A stretch of DNA of 64,000 bases from Lathyrus oleraceus (GCF_024323335.1 NC_066584.1:268018344-268082343), one strand, 5' to 3'. Counted from the stretch's first letter, positions 27,003-39,238 are shown. Translations and numbers: made by a program. Notes: generated by a model not told the origin, from the letters alone.

Positions 27003-28139
27003 CTAATACCTTCCTGTAAGACCCCAATTTTGTCCCTAAGATCCCTCATGACATCATATCATAACATTACATTGCCTCAAGGATCATTGGACACTTTGCT
27101 TCCTTCCCTGTGGGTGGGATATTTTTTTGAGAGTCGTTCTTGATCACCAAGGATTGCTTGCATTTGTACATCATTGCTTTTCTTTTAATCACTAACCAAA
27201 ATGTACAAAAATATGTCATTAACCTTTGTTACTTGCAGCTTAAGCAGTCAACAGGTCAAGGCATCTGGTGAATTCATGGTACAAAGAGAGATGAAGTTTC
27301 CATTGAGATATGGATCATGTGATCATTATTTTGAGCTTATGTGAGCTATGGATTCATTTTGGAGCAAATTCCCAAGTGGCAAAGGCCCCAAATTCATCAG
27401 GACATTTTCAGGTCATCTAAGGACCAATGCAGTCAACTGAAAAGTCAACTGTGGATTTTGAATTGAGAAATTGAGTTTCTTCATCCCATTCATGTCCAAA
27501 TCATGCTTATTCATCATTTCAAAGATCAAGGTTGAAGAATTTGAAGTCAAGTCAAAAGTTTCCAAAAATGGAAAGTGACCTATAATTTCAACTTTCCAAA
27601 AATGGCAAGTTTTTGATCCAACTTCAACTCAACTTTCCAACATCAAAGGAGCTTAAAATGAAATTTTGTCCAACATGAAAGTTGAATATCTCTCTCTCCC
27701 ATTTCCAAAAGGTCCAAGATCATGAGCATCTGATGAATGGTTGAGGAGGTATGATCCAATCATTGCCAAGTGTACATGGAACTTCAAATGGCCATATCTT
27801 TTGATCCCTAACTCCAAATTTTGTGGTTCTTTTTGCATTTTGCTTCTCATGACATGAGATTTTCAAAACATTCACCACATTGCATGAATTGTTATCACAT
27901 GATCACTTGCTATTCCATGTCTTTTTTGGAGGGAAATTGCAAAATTCAAAAATGGTGCATTGTATGGACTTTCTACCATTGCCAATGTGTTTAAAAGATG
28001 ATTTTGAGTGGCTTTGATGAAGGAAGTGGTACTGTTCACGTGGGTTTACTACATGCACCATGCAATTTTGATTTTTTGCAAAACACCTTATTTTCATTAA
28101 CCAAGTTAATTATGGATTAGCAAGTTGATTAGGACTTCA

Positions 28140-28147
28140 TATAAATA
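28140..28147 (+). promoter_or_regulatory. TATA box of the solo LTR
   Basis: TATAAATA followed by CTCTAATCTAAC. A CACGTG (G-box-like) core lies about 100 bases upstream near 28037, in the same relation as CACGTG and TATAAATA in the LTR at 53845. Confidence 0.5.
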
Positions 28148-30651
28148 CTCTAATCTAACAGAATTTTCAAGGGGTTAATCATTTTTTCACATTTCAAGAT
28201 CCAAATTCTCTCTCCCTCCAAAATTTTCTTCCATTCATAATTCAAATTGTCTCTTCATAACATTGTAATTTCTTTCCATATTCTTGTTCCTTGGCTTTGA
28301 TTCTGTGCAGATCAAGCATTAGATTGTGAAATTCGAGCAAGAACCAAGTGTAGCAAGCTCATGAAGATGAAAATGGAAATTCTGTTTTGAGCTAGATCCA
28401 ACACCTTTCAAGCTTCAATCTCTTCATCAAACATCATTTCAAGCATTGTAGAGTGGATTTGAATACTTCAAAGCTGTGGATCGTGCATTTCAAAGATTCT
28501 GCTCTTCAAGAGGTCAATTTTCGAACCTTTTAATTTTGCAATTTGTGCACATATTCTTGTAGATCTAGGTTTGCTGATAATTCTGGTGAAAAAATCGTGT
28601 GAAATGATGCACTATAACATGAGATATGTGTGATTGAAGTTTGACATGTTGAAATGATTTTGCTCGATTCTCTCTATTCTTGATGATTTGTGCTTAGATG
28701 TTAGTTGATCTATGTTCTCCATGGAAAGAGCTTTAAAATGATGTATGATTTGTGATTTTCTAGAAAATTCTGGAAATTGGCTTGAAGTTCATGTTACTGT
28801 TCATCTTCTTCTTCGTGAAGAAGATGAAGATCTTCATGTTTGCGTCGGCCTAGCGACGGTCTTGCGTCCAAACTGGTTTTGTTAGGGTTTTGTGTGAAAC
28901 GACGTCATTTCAATTAGTTTGCGCGCTCACATTTGAATTGTTACCTGGATCGATCCCTGGTGAGCGCATTTTTCAAATATGTTCATCAATTATATGCTTT
29001 CCCTCCATTTCCATGTGCTATGATCATTTTTGTTTCAAATTTTTTATGTCAACTTTAAAAATTCATATAAAATTGAAAAATGATCCAAAAAATGCCTGGT
29101 TTTTTGCTACTTGTTCCTTAGAATGTCTAGTTTTTAATGACGATAATTGCTGAAGTTGTGCATGGCTGGATTTTTGTTGGTGCTAGAACCTTTGATCATA
29201 TGTGCTTTTGTGACCTTGCGTTGCTCTTTCTATTGTGAAATGCTTGATTTTAGTCCAATGGACATGAAATTTTGCATGATTGTTCTAGACACATTGATGG
29301 ATGTTTTAGGATTGGTTTGGTATTTTTCCCATTTGCCATTTCTGTTTTATGCATGTGTTTGCATGGTGTGACAATTTGTGTCACACCTTTGGTTGTCCAA
29401 CTTGTGCAATTTAATTTCCATGCCAATTGATCTTTGATGCTTCTGATTTTTTGTATGATGATTGGATTGGATGTGTTGAATGCTCATGAATTTTTCCAGA
29501 ATTATTTGAATTATTTCTGTTTTGTTTTGGAATTTTCATTCATGATGATTATATATGAGCTTTGAAATTGCCTTTGACTTCCTTTGATCATGAAATGCTT
29601 TTTCTTGATGATTTTGAGGTGATCCTTTTTAGGACATGTTAATATGTGTTTGAAGTTGCATTGTGTTGAATTTCAGCTCCTGTTTTGAATTTTTTCTTCA
29701 CCTTTGACCCTAGGCTTTGACCTAGTGGTTTGTACTTACATGTGAGCTTTGAATTTCAGGTTCAAGCATCCAAATTCCATGGTTAATGATGCTTCATCAT
29801 TTGAATGTTGACATTTGCTTTTGATTGCTAACATTTGCTGTTTTGTAGGTTGATGATAAGCCACTTGGGTTTGCCTTATGGCTTATGTGTTGTACATTGG
29901 GATTGTCTGTTTGTTATTGACTGTTGTCTGTTTGTCTGAGTATTGTACTGATTTGTTTAGTTGTTTCCACAGGTACTTAAGTTGCTTTAAGTTCATTTGA
30001 ACTTTGCTTTGCTTTGCTTGTGGTTGGCATACCACTTAGGTATAACCTCTAATCTTCATGTAGTCTGGAAGACCTGCTGTTATTGGCAGGCACCTGTCTG
30101 AAGCCCTCCTTAAGAGGCCATGTTCTTGTTTGTTTAATTTTGTGCCAAGCAGGTAAAGTCCTCTTAAGAGGCAATTGGCAGATAAAAGGGATGTGTAATC
30201 CATCCTCTGCTATTCAGTTGTGTCATTCACTTTGCTCACACCATGTGTTGATGCATTGTGAATAAGAACCCAAGATCTTATAGAGTCAACCATATGTGGA
30301 GAAGAGTTCCTTCAATTCTGAACTCCCACACTTTCTATTGATTAAAGCTCTCCCAGGCCAGGGATAAGAGCTATGAGGCATAACCCTCATCTCCATTTCA
30401 TCTGCTTCACCCTAACTCTCAATGTTAGGGTTAAGAGCTCAAAACACCCCATTCCAGTTGGCTTGTTTCTGAAGCCTAACCTTGCTTGAGCCCATTGATT
30501 GTGTATAGTGTGTGATAATTGGTTGCCTGTTGTTTGTTTGCCCATATGTGCATAATTGTTTTTGTGTGCCTTTGTGCCTTTTGTTTTCATTAATTGTATA
30601 TCATTTCATGATCATTGTTCATACTTTGTGACATTTTGTTTTGACCATTGA

Positions 30652-31010
30652 GGAGTCAATTGTAAGTCCATCTATTGGCAGTTGTTTCCTATGATCTGGT
30701 AGGAGTTGGGACTAAGACCATTGATTGGCATTCCATTTCCTTGGAGTTGAGTGTAAGACCATTTATTGGCAACTTGTTTCCTCCTGCTTATTGCATTTGT
30801 TATTTGTTTCTTGTGAGGAGTCAATTGTAAGTCCAGCTATTGGCAGTTGTTTCCTATGATCATTCCTTGGAGATTGGTGTAAGTCCATTGATTGGCATCC
30901 GGTATCCATTTTGGTTTTGGAGGCTAGTGTAAGTCCATTGATTGGCATCTGGTATCCATAGGTTGTTTTGTGAGATTGGTGTAAGTCCATTGATTGGCAT
31001 CTGGTTTCCA
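30652..31010. repeat. LTR minisatellite, about seven units
   Basis: Units of about 40-75 bases with the core GTAAGTCCATTGATTGGCAT then GGTTTCC, each opened by GGAGT. Related arrays stand at the same LTR position at 51492 and 57820. The copies here are more diverged and more variable in length. Confidence 0.85.
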
Positions 31011-32009
31011 TTTGTGTTGCTTATTTGTTATCACTTGTTGCCTTTTCCAAAGGAATCACTTGGATCATCTACATATGATCTCAAGGGGTGAACATCTAAG
31101 AAGTTTTACATCCCTTAACCTCCCACCCTTTTTGTTCTTTAAACCTCCATTTGCATGTTAACCCAAAACCAGAAAAAAATTGTGCAAACATTTTCATTTC
31201 TTTTCAAATTAGAAACCTAGGCTTTAGGCCTTTGATTTTTAAATTTCATTTTCACAATACTTCTTTTGAATTGAATTCTAATCATACTTTGACTTCATTT
31301 TGTGAATAATCCTAATTGGTTAATTTCACTCATTCAATTGTTTTGTGGCTTAGTCTACTTCTTGATAAGTTTTCATACATTAGCCATAGATCTCAATTAT
31401 CTTAGTGGTTGATGTGAATCTCACCTTTTGTCCTTAGTGATTGAATTGTAAGACTTCCTTGCTTATTATAGGGCATGGTCCCTCACTAGCAAGTTGAAGC
31501 TTTTCTCACATGGTGGACTTGTGGTTATATAGGTTGAGTTTTCTCCCGTGGATAATGAAAGACCTTAGGGCTTTTGTTTAAAATCAATCCACTTACTTTT
31601 TGGAAATCTTTTAGCCGAACTACGAGGTTTTGATCCTGTAAAGGTACGTAGGCAATGGTTATCCATCCAAACACAAAAATAATAAAAATTGTATATTCTT
31701 CTCTCATCCTCCCAATCAATGTTTGCACAATAAATGTTTCATAAACAATATCTTTTGCAACAATTTGTGAAAAGGGTGCCCTAGGAGTACCTAGGATGCT
31801 TTGGGTGCCTAACACCTTCCCTTTGCATAATTACCCCCTTACCCAGATCTCTGACCTTTCATTAGTTTTCTATGTGTAAAACTTCTTAGGCTTTTGTTCG
31901 CTTTTTAGCCATTCCTTCGGATAAATAAAAGTGCGGTGGCGACTCTATCTTTGTATGCTTTGCTTTTGATTTAGTCAATAAATCATAAAGTGACGAATAC
32001 ACCGCTACA

Positions 32010-32081
32010 CTTCCCTTTGCATAATTAAGCCCCAGATCCATATCTTTTCATTAGTTTTATTTTAAAACTTCTATGGGTTTT
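32010..32081 (+). mobile_element. Ogre LTR A, middle fragment
   Basis: Begins with the CTTCC duplication and continues CCTTTGCATAATTAAGCC, the text that follows GTGCTAATACC in other Ogre LTRs. It stops at the Athila insertion. Its continuation is at 39126. Confidence 0.88.
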
Positions 32082-33538
32082 TGATCGGTCACCATTTCCA
32101 TTGAATTCCCGCCGTTAATCCGACATATTGTCATCACTTTGGTAAGATTTATGTTTGTTTTTAGTTGCTTTGGAGTCATTTATCATGTTTTGTTGGTTTG
32201 GTATCGTATTGCATTCGATTATAAGTTTATGTCAAAAAGATCTCGTTTATGCTTCGCTTGGTTGTGTCATTGTTACAGGCCATTGCACAGGTTTAAAAGC
32301 AAGAATGGTGAAGTTATGGACACTCTGAAAGGCAAAAATATGAAGAAACAGCAGGTCAACACGGGCACCCGTGTGCCACAACACTGCCCGTGTTGTTGAT
32401 CAGGCAGAGCAAAAGAGGAGAAGAAAAACAGAGATCAACACGGGCACCCGTGTGTCACCACACGACCGTGTTGATTAAAACAGTGCATTAACACGGGCAC
32501 CCGTGTGGAGGAACACGGCCCGTGTTGTTGCCTCTGTAGCTTGTGCTGAAAATAATTAATTATGGAGAACAACACGGCCACCCGTGTGGTGACACACGGC
32601 CGTGTTGATTGGACGCAGCTTGGAGAACCTAATTTTTGCTTTGTGAACCGATTCTGCTCATTAAGGGTAGTTTGGACCTTTTGCTTGGAAGAGATTCATC
32701 TGAAGCTATAAGAAGGCTTGGAAGAGAAAGAAGAAGGCGCTTTTTGACGGACGAAAGAAAATATTGCATTGGAGAAGATAGCTACTACGAAGGATTTGAA
32801 GACGGCGAGATTCAAGGGCATCCACCATTGAAGATCAAAACTCTCCTAATTCTTTGTAATGTCTAATCTTTACATTATGAATTCTTTGAGTACTATGAGA
32901 GGCTAATCCCCCTTATGCTAGGGGGTGGTCCTGATGTGATCGTATGTTATGAATTTGAACAAATGATTTCTTGATTACCATGTTACTTATTTCAATTCAA
33001 TTGTGTGATGTTATTATGCTTTTGTATCGGACAAATACAAATTGATCTATGACTTTCAATAACAGGATTGTGATTGTTAGGGTTTTCACACAATTGGGTT
33101 TACGAATGCATCATCTAGGACTAGTAACTTTTGTAAACCACCGTAAACCTTGATATTGTTTATGATTAAAACCAATGATTAATTGAATGGACATTTGAGT
33201 AAGAATTGGTAATTTAGTAGTTTCTTCCTTAAAGACTTAAGGAAGAACATTCTGAGGTTAGGTGATTGAATGTTTCATATGTACGAAGGAAATCTTGACT
33301 GAATTCATAACTGGTTAAATCAACCACTCGCCCTAGCATATTTTATCTTAATCAATTATTTCTACTATTTTTGTGTTTACTATTATAAATTCCAAAACAA
33401 CCAAACCATTATCTTTTTGTTTTGATAGAATCAAATTACAATAAGTATTTCCTACGCAATCCCTGAGATCGATACTTGGAAATAAAACTCCTTATTACTA
33501 CATCGGTAAAAATAGTACACTTGCTATTTTTCCGATCA
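32082..33538 (+). repeat. Athila 5' LTR
   Basis: TGATCGGTCACC...TTTTTCCGATCA, with 7-base terminal inverted repeats. It differs from the 3' LTR by a few tens of point changes by eye (about 2 percent). An open frame at 32636-32866 is present in both LTRs but has no recognised domain. Confidence 0.95.
32356..32610. repeat. Four hairpin modules (AACACGG...CCGTGTT) in the 5' LTR
   Basis: Four modules at about 32357-32400, 32434-32476, 32488-32532 and 32568-32610. Each opens with AACACGGGCACCCGTGTG or a close variant (itself nearly palindromic) and closes with ACGGCCGTGTTG or a variant, so each can fold into nested stems. The same array is at 37941-38195 in the 3' LTR. Confidence 0.9.
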
Positions 33539-33544
33539 AGTTTT

Positions 33545-33562
33545 TGGCGCCGTTGCCGGGGA
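33545..33562 (+). other. Athila primer-binding site
   Basis: TGGCGCCGTTGCCGGGGA, six bases after the LTR end. From memory this is the tRNA-Asp type primer site typical of Athila elements. Confidence 0.92.
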
Positions 33563-33674
33563 TTTCCAAAATACCTATTTTAATTTTTATTCTATTGAAA
33601 TTTTGTTGCTAGTCAACCAAAATTGTATCTGTGACAATCTTGTTATTCAAGCCTAATATTTGTCTAACTAGTTT

Positions 33675-36095
33675 ATGCGAGGTAAGGCCTCAACGGATTT
33701 TTCTTTTGACGCAGATCCAGAAAGAACTCTTCGCACTAGATTGAGACAAGCTAAGCGAGAAAAACTGGAATTAGCATATAAAGCAGAGGAGGAAGTTGTT
33801 TCAGTGCACTCAGAGAATTCAGATTCAGACGCGGAAACAGTTCCTGAAATCATGGCTGCAAACCCACCACCACCACCACCACCAGAGAGACTTCTCGGTG
33901 ACTATGGTGGAACCAACACTCTGGGTGGTCTTATGACAATTGTCAACCAACCGGTTAATGTGGAACAATTTCAGCTGCATCCCAGCACCATTAATCAACT
34001 CGAAAGGCGGTCCTTTTCTGGAAGAGTGAATGAAGATGCCAACAAGCATCTCCAAAGGTTTCTGACCATGAGCACAACACTGAAAATGCCTGGACATAGC
34101 GAAGAAGCAATTCGACTTCGTATGTTCCCATTCACTTTAGCAGATGAGACCGAAGAGTGGTTCTATTCCTTACCTGCTGGTAGTATCACTACATGGGAGC
34201 AGATGGAAACAACATTCTTGCAGGAATATTTTCCCGCATTTGTCTCACTGAGAAAAAGATACGAGATCCTTAACTTCAAGCAGAAGGAGGGTGAGTCACT
34301 AGGAGATGCCTATAAAAGATTCAAGAGAATCCTAGTGGCTTGTCCTACTCACAACATGGATGAAACTGAGCAGATGCAAATGTTTGTTAATGGTCTTTGA
34401 ATTCAAACGAGACAAATCCTTGACTCAGCAGCTGGTGGCTCAGCTAACTTTGCAACAACCACCAGTATGAAGAAGATAATTGAAGCAATTGCCTCAAATG
34501 AGCATCTGGAGTTGTATGATAGGGTGTCAAGCAAATCTACGGTAATTGATTTGAAGCTTGAAACAAACAAACAGGTAAAAATTGAAGAAGCAGTTGCTGC
34601 AGAGGTGGAGAAAAGGTTGAAGGCACTAAACATAGGTGCTCAGAAAGTGGCTCAAGTACAACAGGCACTAAACGATGTGTGTGGCATTTGTAATGGACCA
34701 CACAATACTGTTCATTGCTTTGCAACACCACAGCAGATAGAAGATATCAAGTTTTTAAAGCAAAACAATCCCTACTCCAACACCTACAACCTGGGGTGGA
34801 AGAATCACCCCAACTTTGCTTGGAAAGATCAGAAGGGGAATGTGCAACAGCAGGTACAAGGCCAATATCAAAACCAATATCAGCAACAACAACAACAAGT
34901 CCCAAAGAAGGTAGATTGGGAGATTGCAATTGAAAAGATGGCAGCTCAAAATATGCAATTTGAAGAAGAGATTAGAAACAATCAGAAAAATACCACCGCC
35001 TCCCTAAGGAATCTCGAAGTTCAGCTGGGACAGATAGCACAACAATTGGCAAGTTCTCGAACACCAGGTTCCCTACCAAGTGAAACAATTCAAAATCCGA
35101 GAGGTCAGGAGAATGTTAATACTGTCACGACGACAGAGAAAAAGGTTGCTAAAAAGAAAAAAATGATATCACCGAGCGAGCCGACTAAAGAAGAAACTAC
35201 AAAAGGAACTATACCGGTGATTAAGTTGCCCTATCCTCAGAGAATGACAAAGAAGGAACCTACTGAGTCAGACTTGGAGAAATTCATGACAATGTTTAAA
35301 AGGATTGAGGGTCATATGGCTTTGTTTGAAGCACTTGAAAGGATGCCCATGTACAAGAAATTCGTGGAAGAGGTAATGGCTGAAAAGAAACCAACCACTG
35401 AAGAACAGGTATCCGGTAAGGAACAATATAATGCAAACTCCCTAGAGCAGAACATTCCTAACAAACAAAAGGATCCAGGAACCGTCACAGTACCATGCAC
35501 AATCAAAGAAAGAACCTTCAAAAAGGTACTAATAGATTCTGGAGCTAGTGTGAATCTGATGCCATTATCGATCTATCACAGGCTGGGTATTAAAAATATC
35601 TGTGATATAAAGACCAATTTGAAGTTTGCGGATCACTCAAGAAAAGATGCATATGGTATAGCTGAAGATGTGCTGGTAACAATAGCGGACTTGACTTTCC
35701 CAGTCGATTTTGTAATCCTAGACATACCTGAAGACAATGAGGCACCCATCATTCTGGGTAGACCTTTCATGAAGACGAGTCGATGCAAGCTCGACATGGA
35801 TGAGTGCACGTTAACCTTGAAAGTTCACAACAAGGAAATAACATTGAATGCTATGGAAAACCAGGAGATGGAGGAAGATACAAAATCTCAGTATCAAGTA
35901 GGCTTAATCAGGACATTGAATATTATCAAAGTCTCACCTCTGCCAGTAGCCACCCTAAATGGAAAGATTCCTAACATTGAAAGGATAGTTAAAAAGGAAT
36001 CATGGCACAAAGGAGTCCACACTGATAAAAGAGACAACGTCCGAGTTGTAGACAAGAGGTGCAACAAGGCTTTGAACCTGAAATACCCCCCATGA
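33675..36095 (+). pseudogene. Athila gag-protease frame with one internal stop
   Basis: One frame of 806 codons broken only by TGA at 34398-34400, which fits a C-to-T change at an Arg codon. Order: a short charged N-terminus with poly-Pro (about residues 63-70), the retrotransposon gag domain (about 110-242, with FPFTLADETEEWFYSLP, TTWEQMETTFLQEYFP and GESLGDAYKRFKRI), the zinc knuckle CGICNGPHNTVHC (about residue 335), a Gln-rich linker with coiled-coil character, and an aspartic protease (about 600-720) with VLIDSGASVNLMPLSIY and the closing ILGRPFMKTSRCKLDM. After the protease the frame ends with no RT. If the stop is read through or is a recent change, the element may supply or borrow particles. 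Confidence 0.92.
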
Positions 36096-37650
36096 TAAGG
36101 GAAATGAACCGTCGAGCCATGCGACGTTAAACGAAGCGCTTCGTGGGAGGCAACCCACGCGTTTGATTTCTAACTTATTTCGTTTTTCTTTTTCTTTGTG
36201 TGTGCTAAAATTTTGTGTAGGGGAGGAGGAGAATTAAAAGGGCAAAGTCACCAACACCTCAAAATGGAAGGAAACCACACAAGTGCCGTAAACCAACAGT
36301 AGTCGCTGTGAGTCCCCTTTGTATCTGGATTTAAACATTGAGGTCAATGTTTAGTTCAGGTGTGGGGGGGGGGGGTTTCCTTTCATGTTTTATTCCCATC
36401 GTTTTTGTTTTTGTTGTTGTCGTATTGTTTTTGTTTGTTTTCGTTGTTTACTTGTGTGTACAGAGTGATGAGAAATGGTTGGACGAATCCGGGATCAATG
36501 GTAGTGGATGAAAGACACCCCTCATACTTATTCTGATAAGGCACCCCGGACGTTAATGCAACCATGAGAAAGTAAAGTCGGACACAATTTGGTGACACCG
36601 GACCAAGAGAGCGGTATGGAAAGACCAAGTCAGAAAAGAACCACATAACACGAGGAGACTTCAGAGCTTGCAAGCTAACCAACATGGTGAGATCACAAAA
36701 AGCCAAACACTAAATATCAGCATGAGAGTTCAGCCAGGTGATTTTGCATATGTCCTATTGACACGTCACAGCATGACAACACACACTGAGGCAAGTTGTT
36801 TGTTTAGCCAGGGCCTTTCAAACCATCCCTATCTGTATGTTTCCCTTCGTAAACCCCGTTGAGCCTTAGCCATTTTATTCATCGTAAACCCCATGTTAAC
36901 TTTTAAGCATTATTTATCATAAACCCCCTGTTCAGTTTTAATCATTCATTTTTTTTATAACTCGGTATGATTGTGTGAATTGCAAAATGTGCAAGAAAAC
37001 TAAGTTTGGGGTGGAAATCTTGAAAGAGAAGCAAGTGCATAATAAGAGATCATACAAAAAGAAAAATAGTATGTATTTTCTTTAAAAGAAAAAAAAGAGA
37101 AAAGAAAAGCAAAAGAGAAAAATGCACTTGCCGAGACTTAAGACTCTAACACATATGAAATGCTCGAAAAATTCGAGTAGGAAAAGAGTCAAAAGAGTGA
37201 AATTAACCCCCAGAGTATACGTGATGCACGAGAAAAAAGAGAAAGAAAAATCACACAACTTGACTACCGAGTTCAAAACCCTTTGTTATCCAATTTTTTT
37301 TGTTTATCCCACCGTACCCAAGCCCCGTTACAACCTAAAAAGACCTCAAAAAGTGTGTGGAATCTGCTGTGGTAGTGACATTAGAATGTATTCAAAGTAA
37401 AGAGTTTGGTATTGTATACTGTGCTGTGAGTATACACACCTAACCCTGAGAGATATTGTGAGTGTGTGAAAAGCTTGCAGGTGAAGAGGTTTCCGATGTG
37501 GAAATATGGTAAACTGCCTGAATCGGAGAGACCTGAAACTCGATTGGAAAGGAAGAACACAAATGGTGAAAGACTAGGTTGCATTGTGGAAAATGAATTC
37601 GGGGGTGACCTTTGTTTGGACTCAATACATCACTTGAGGACAAGAAATGA
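36096..37650 (+). other. Athila post-pol untranslated region
   Basis: Begins just after protease with a GTCGAGCCATGCGACG block and GAAGCGCTTCGTGGGAGGCAACCCA-like text, which in Athila elements normally follows integrase. It contains a run of 12 G (36364-36375) and an AAGTTTGGGG string at about 36999 that repeats before the 3' LTR. No long coding frame. Confidence 0.7.
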
Positions 37651-37666
37651 GACAAGTTTGGGGTTG
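37651..37666 (+). other. Athila polypurine tract
   Basis: GACAAGTTTGGGGTTG lies immediately before the 3' LTR start at 37667. Confidence 0.75.
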
Positions 37667-39124
37667 TGATCGGTCACCATTTCCATTGAATTCCCGCCGT
37701 TAATCCGACATATTGTCATCACTTTGGTAAGATTTATGTTTGTTTTTAGTTGCTTTGGAGTCATTTATCATGTTTTGTTGGTTTGGTATCGCATTGCATT
37801 CGATTACAAGTTTATGTAAAAAAGATCTCGTTTATGCTTCATTTGGTAGTGTCATTGTTACAGGCCATTGCACAGGTTTAAAAGCAAGAATGGTGAAGTT
37901 ATGGACACTCTGAAAGGAAAAAATATGAAGAAACAGCAGGTCAACACGGGCACCCGTGTGCCACAACACTACCCGTGTTGTTGATCAGGCAGAGCAAAAG
38001 AGGAGAAGAAAAACAGAGATCAACACGGGAACCCGTGTGTCACCACACGGCCGTGTTGATTAAAATAGTGCATTAACACGGGCACCCGTGTGGAGGAACA
38101 CAACCCGTGTTGTTGCCTCTGTAGCTTGTGCTGAAAATAATTAATTATGGAGAACAACACGGCCACCCGTGTGGTGACACATGGCCGTGTTGATTGGACG
38201 CAGCTTGGAGAACCTAATTTTTGCTTTGTGAACTGATTCTGCTCATTAAGGGTAGTTTGGACCTTTTGCTTGGAAGAGATTCATCTGAAGCTATAAGAAG
38301 GCTTGGAAGAGAAAGAAGAAGGCGCTTTTTGACGGACGAAAGAAAACATTGCATTGGAGAAGATAGCTACTACGAAGGATTTGAAGACGGCGAGATTCAA
38401 GGGCATCCACCATTGAAGATCAAAACTCTCCTAATTCTTTGTAATGTCTAATCTTTACATTATGAATTCTTTGAGTACTATGAGAGGCTAATCCCCCTTA
38501 TGCTAGGGGGGTGGTCCTGATGTGATCGTATGTTATGAATTTGAACAAATGATTTCTTGATTACCATGTTACTTATTTCAATTCAATTGTGTAATGTTAT
38601 TATACTTTTGTATCGGACAAATACAAATTGATCTATGACTTTCAATAACAGGATTGTGATTGTTAGGGTTTTCACACAATTGGGTTTATGAATGCATCAT
38701 CTAGGATTAGTAACTTTTGTAAACCACCGTAAACCTTGATATTGTTTATGATTAAAACCAATGATTAATTGAATGGACATTTGAGTAAGAATTGGTAATT
38801 TAATAGTTTCTTCCTTAAGGACTTAAGGAAGAACATTCTGAGGTTAGGTGATTGAATGTTTCATATGTATGAAGGAAATCTTGACTGAATTCATAACTGA
38901 TTAAATCAACCACTCGCCCTAGCATATTTTATCTTAATCAATTATTTCTACTATTTTTGTGTTTACTATTATAAATTCCAAAACAACCAAACCATTATCT
39001 TTTTGTTCTGATAGAATCAAATTAAAATAAGTATTTCCTACGCAATCCCTGAGATCGATACTTGGAAATAAAACTCCTTATTACTACATCGGTAAAAATA
39101 GTACACTTGCTATTTTTCCGATCA
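37667..39124 (+). repeat. Athila 3' LTR
   Basis: Full-length partner of the 5' LTR, same ends, with the four hairpin modules at 37941-38195 and the same short open frame at 38221-38451. Confidence 0.95.
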
Positions 39125-39125
39125 A

Positions 39126-39238
39126 GTTTTGTTCGTACTTTTTCACTTTTCCTTTGAAAATAATAAAACCTTGGTGGCGACTCTTGATTTATGAGTTAAA
39201 TTAATCAATACCTTAATCTCAAATTTTTTACCGCTACA
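39126..39238 (+). mobile_element. Ogre LTR A, final fragment
   Basis: Starts with the GTTTT duplication, passes AAAATAATAAAACCTTGGTGG and ends ACCGCTACA, the LTR end shared with the solo LTR at 27015-32009. The primer site follows after six bases. Confidence 0.9.

Larger units (their letters stand above)
27015..32009 (+). mobile_element. Solo Ogre-type LTR (4995 bp) with TSD
   Basis: Starts TGTAAGACCCC and ends ACCGCTACA, flanked by the 5-base duplication CTTCC (27010-27014 and 32010-32014). No primer site or internal region follows, so it is a solo LTR left by LTR-LTR recombination. Its body is close to the TGTAGCACC-type LTRs at 47372 and 53845 (blocks such as CCAACATGAAAGTTG and GTAGTCTGGAAGACCTG), while its ends resemble LTRs B and C. 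It contains a TATA box, a CACGTG core at about 28037 and a minisatellite at 30652-31010. Small open frames inside it are not genes. Confidence 0.9.
32082..39125 (+). mobile_element. Non-autonomous Athila-type Ty3/gypsy element
   Basis: A 7.0-kb element with two LTRs of about 1.46 kb that begin TGATCGG and end CCGATCA, an 18-base primer site of the tRNA-Asp type, a gag-protease frame, a long 3' untranslated part and a polypurine tract. The target duplication is GTTTT (32077-32081 and 39126-39130); one A at the right end makes the exact border uncertain by a base. The host sequence is rejoined exactly as in other Ogre LTRs (GGGTTTTGTTCG). RT, RNase H and integrase are absent, and the sequence passes from protease directly to the usual post-pol region. 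Confidence 0.95.

Noticed and set aside
32636..32866. Short open frame kept in both Athila LTRs (also 38221-38451)
   Set aside because: LTRs are copied together at each insertion, so presence in both gives no evidence of selection; no domain was recognised.
33825..34097. Minus-strand frame with a Trp run, opposite Athila gag
   Set aside because: The Trp run is the complement of the poly-Pro codons in gag; a shadow frame.
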